In this document: piece after piece, positions 5,506 through 7,200 of the stretch
How the letters are laid out: each line of letters begins with the position of its first letter
Position numbering within the stretch: the first letter of the stretch is position 1
DNA from: an uncultured Muribaculaceae bacterium
Lineage (GTDB): Bacteria; Bacteroidota; Bacteroidia; Bacteroidales; Muribaculaceae
DNA length: 7,200 nucleotides
Direction: 5' to 3'
NCBI GenBank assembly: GCA_947173755.1
Contig: CAMWGM010000072.1
Span: 1 to 7,200, forward strand
The notes under the pieces: model-generated
Databases searched by the model: none
What the model saw: the letters and a program-made list of their open reading frames with translations, nothing else
Told to the model about the DNA's origin: nothing
Translations under genes and position numbers: made by a program

Positions 5506-6342
5506 TTATTCAGCCTCTTCAGCGGGAGCCTCTTCAGCAGCGGGAGCTTCGGCTGCAGGAGCCTCGGCAGCACGACGGTTGACGCGACGACGATTGCCCT
5601 CACGACGGGGAGCCTCGCCGTTCTCGGGAGCGGCTTTCTCGTCAGCCTTCTCAACCTTACGTTCAGCGAGACCTTCGTTGATGGCGTCGCACACTGTCGA
5701 GAGGATGAGGTCGATGCTCTTCGAAGCGTCGTCGTTAGCGGGGATGACGAAGTCGATGTTGTTGGGATCGGAGTTGGTGTCGACGATACCGAAAACGGGG
5801 ATACCGAGACGGTTTGCTTCAGCGACGGCAATGTGTTCCTTGTGAACGTCGATTACGAAGAGAGCCGAGGGAAGACGATTGAGATCGGCGATCGAACCGA
5901 GGTTCTTCTCGAGTTTTGCACGCTGACGGGTGATCTGGAGTTTCTCGCGCTTCGAGAGGTTGTCGAAAGTACCGTCCTTGGTCATCTTGTCGATGGAAGC
6001 CATCTTCTTGACAGCCTTACGGATGGTGGGGAAGTTGGTGAGCATACCGCCGGGCCAGCGCTCGATCACGTAGGGCATACCTACGCTCTGAGCCTTTTCG
6101 GCGAGAATCTCCTTGGCCTGCTTCTTGGTGGCTACAAAGAGGATGCGCTGGCCTTTCTTGGCGAGGGAGCGGAGTTCGTTCGCAGCCTCTTCGAGGTTGG
6201 CCTGAGTTTTATAGAGGTCGATGATGTGGATACCGTTGCGCTCCATGAAGATGTAAGGAGCCATAGCAGGATTCCATTTTCTTTTCATGTGGCCAAAATG
6301 GCAGCCTGCTTCGAGGAGTTGGTCAAAAGAGGGAGTTGACAT
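5506..6342 (-). CDS. rpsB: 30S ribosomal protein S2
   Basis: S2 binds late in 30S assembly at the head-body junction and is needed to recruit S1-like proteins and mRNA. The 278-residue product starts MSTPSFDQLLEAGCHFGH, then carries RKWNPAMAPYIF (21-32), the coiled-coil-forming middle, RWPGGMLTNF (95-104) and the C-terminal Rossmann-like part with VIDVHKEHIAVAEANRLGIP and a DTNSDP motif. The core is complete by about residue 230. Beyond it is a tail of roughly 45 residues: a charged stretch, an arginine-rich part (RREGNRRRVNRR) and an Ala/Glu repeat ending at the stop. S2 proteins of Bacteroidetes commonly have such low-complexity tails, and E. coli S2 does not have one of this kind. There is no Shine-Dalgarno before the ATG. 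A 151-base gap to rpsI may contain regulatory structure. Confidence 0.98.
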   Translation of the reverse strand: MSTPSFDQLLEAGCHFGHMKRKWNPAMAPYIFMERNGIHIIDLYKTQANLEEAANELRSLAKKGQRILFVATKKQAKEILAEKAQSVGMPYVIERWPGGMLTNFPTIRKAVKKMASIDKMTKDGTFDNLSKREKLQITRQRAKLEKNLGSIADLNRLPSALFVIDVHKEHIAVAEANRLGIPVFGIVDTNSDPNNIDFVIPANDDASKSIDLILSTVCDAINEGLAERKVEKADEKAAPENGEAPRREGNRRRVNRRAAEAPAAEAPAAEEAPAEEAE

Positions 6343-6493
6343 TTAAAAGATGTGTTGTTTACGTTCTTTTCAAATTCGAACCTCGGGGTAGGGAACGTGT
6401 CCATCGCCGGGGTTTAGATACTAAACACTTGTTGAGGAGGGTCGCTCTCACGCACGCATATAATAATATAAGGTGGTGAAAAGCGGGAGAATA
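6343..6493 (-). promoter_or_regulatory. Candidate structured leader of rpsB
   Basis: This gap between rpsI and rpsB is long for a ribosomal operon. On the minus-strand RNA a 6-bp hairpin with a three-base loop (GUUUAG, CUAAAC; 6412-6426) directly precedes a second helix (6407-6414 with 6379-6386, seven pairs and one mismatch), and the two share bases 6412-6414, so they compete. The loop of the second helix contains ACGUUC (6393-6398), complementary to GAACGU (6361-6366) about 20 bases before the rpsB ATG, so a pseudoknot is possible. An AT-rich TATATTATTATAT stretch (6459-6471) could hold a promoter but does not match the Bacteroidetes consensus well. S2 autoregulation through its leader is known in gamma-proteobacteria; applying it here is inference. 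Confidence 0.35.
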
Positions 6494-6880
6494 TTAACGT
6501 TTGGAGAACTGGAAGCGCTTGCGTGCTTTGGGACGACCGGGCTTTTTACGTTCAACGACGCGGGGATCGCGTGTCATGAAGCCTTCGGCGCGGAGAGCGG
6601 GCTTGTCTTCGGGATTGATCTTCACAAGAGCGCGGGCGATGGCGAGACGGAGAGCCTCAGCCTGACCCTTATAGCCACCCCCGTCGAGATTGACGTGGAT
6701 GTCATACTTCTCGGCTGCATCGAGAGTGAGAAGGGGCTGCTTGACGATGTACTGAAGGATGGAAGAGGGGAAGTAGACGTCGAGAGCACGCTTGTTGATG
6801 GTGATTTGCCCGTTACCTTCCTTGACGATTACGCGGGCTACGGCAGCCTTGCGGCGACCAACTGCATTAACTGATTCCAT
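6494..6880 (-). CDS. rpsI: 30S ribosomal protein S9
   Basis: S9 sits in the head of the small subunit, and its C-terminal tail reaches the P-site tRNA anticodon stem. The 128-residue protein shows the family order: GRRKAAVARV near the N-terminus, GQITINKRALDVYF, the glycine-rich GGGYKGQAEALRLAIARAL segment and the basic end PRVVERKKPGRPKARKRFQFSKR (split here over the last 25 residues), with the invariant terminal Ser-Lys-Arg intact. Length is normal. It starts 7 bases after the rplM stop codon, the usual L13-S9 pairing, and is surely co-transcribed with it. The stop at 6494 is followed by the 151-base gap before rpsB. Confidence 0.98.
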   Translation of the reverse strand: MESVNAVGRRKAAVARVIVKEGNGQITINKRALDVYFPSSILQYIVKQPLLTLDAAEKYDIHVNLDGGGYKGQAEALRLAIARALVKINPEDKPALRAEGFMTRDPRVVERKKPGRPKARKRFQFSKR

Positions 6881-6887
6881 GCTTCAA

Positions 6888-7200
6888 TTATTTGATTTTG
6901 TTGATGTCGATAACTTCGGGATTCTGTGCTTCGTGGGGATGGTTAGGACCATTGTAGACGTGCATGTTTTCGATGATGGCACGGCCGAGACGGTTCTTGG
7001 GAAGCATGCCTTTGACAACCTTGATGAAGAGGGGGTTGTAGCCGGGCTTGAGGTGCTTGTTGTAAGATTTCTTCTTAAGAATCTCGGGAGTTGCGACGCG
7101 CTGACCGCCGGGATAGCCGGTGTAAGAGAGATACTCGCGATCGGTCCATTTCTTACCGGTGAGTTTCACTTTGTCAGCGGTGATGACGATGACGTTGTCG
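6888..7200 (-). CDS. rplM: 50S ribosomal protein L13, N-terminus outside the window
   Basis: L13 is an early-assembly protein of the large subunit. The frame stays open to the right edge, where it reads DNVIVITADKVKLTGKKW, so the gene is cut by the window and about 50 N-terminal residues are missing. Visible landmarks are TDREYLSYTGYPGG, the VKGMLPKNRLGRAI signature and the C-terminal LHVYNGPNHPH-like region ending with INKIK. The GTG at 7167-7169 is an internal valine (DKVKLTG) and not a start. The 103 or so visible residues fit a protein of about 150 residues. It is the first visible gene of the L13-S9-S2-EF-Ts operon; its promoter must lie to the right of the window. Confidence 0.97.
   Translation of the reverse strand, partial: DNVIVITADKVKLTGKKWTDREYLSYTGYPGGQRVATPEILKKKSYNKHLKPGYNPLFIKVVKGMLPKNRLGRAIIENMHVYNGPNHPHEAQNPEVIDINKIK

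Noticed and set aside
5833..6339. Plus-strand frame of 168 codons opposite rpsB
   Set aside because: It is antisense to a certain S2 gene and has no recognisable domain or independent start context; it is a by-product of GC-rich codon use.
6473..6874. Plus-strand frame of 133 codons opposite rpsI
   Set aside because: It mirrors the S9 gene almost exactly and has no family features of its own.
7167..7169. GTG as the start of rplM
   Set aside because: The frame continues upstream with a good L13 sequence (VIVITADKVKLTG), so this codon is an internal valine and the gene is cut by the window edge.
1..7200. CRISPR array, tRNA, rRNA or intact transposon
   Set aside because: No regular repeat-spacer series, cloverleaf-like sequence, rRNA segment or transposase frame was found on reading both strands.

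Overview
The window looks like chromosomal DNA of a gut-type Bacteroidales bacterium, possibly of the Muribaculaceae; the family is an inference. The support is the gene order rplM-rpsI-rpsB-tsf, EF-Ts of the Bacteroidetes type (beginning MAVSMADITK, about 330 residues), S2 with a long Ala/Glu-rich tail, an ECF sigma operon with a small exported DUF6108-like protein, and the absence of clear Shine-Dalgarno sequences before the genes examined for them.

Layout. Bases 1-478 are visibly AT-rich and hold the 3' part of a plus-strand reading frame interrupted by one in-frame TAG. Bases 479-724 have no believable gene and may be the edge of a mobile or degraded segment. Bases 725-2094 are a minus-strand operon, read from right to left: ECF sigma factor, single-pass membrane protein (putative anti-sigma factor, joined by an ATGA overlap), and small secreted DUF6108-like protein. 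Bases 2178-2957 hold a ZIP-family metal transporter on the minus strand. A 234-base divergent spacer separates it from a plus-strand pair: an isochorismatase-like cysteine hydrolase and an unrecognised exported protein. A perfect 14-bp hairpin at 4348-4379 sits between this pair and the convergent ribosomal operon and probably terminates transcription both ways.

From 4400 to the right edge is the minus-strand translation operon, transcribed L13 (partial), S9, S2, EF-Ts. L13 and S9 are separated by 7 bases. S2 is preceded by a 151-base gap with hairpins, which could be an autoregulatory leader. EF-Ts is preceded by a 113-base gap with a GC-rich, terminator-like hairpin, which could set the S2 to EF-Ts ratio.

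Most of the window is ordinary core genome. The places most worth a second look are the TAG-interrupted frame at the left edge, the two structured gaps in the ribosomal operon, and a weak C-terminal resemblance between the two small exported proteins. No complete novel system, CRISPR array, tRNA, rRNA or intact insertion sequence was seen.
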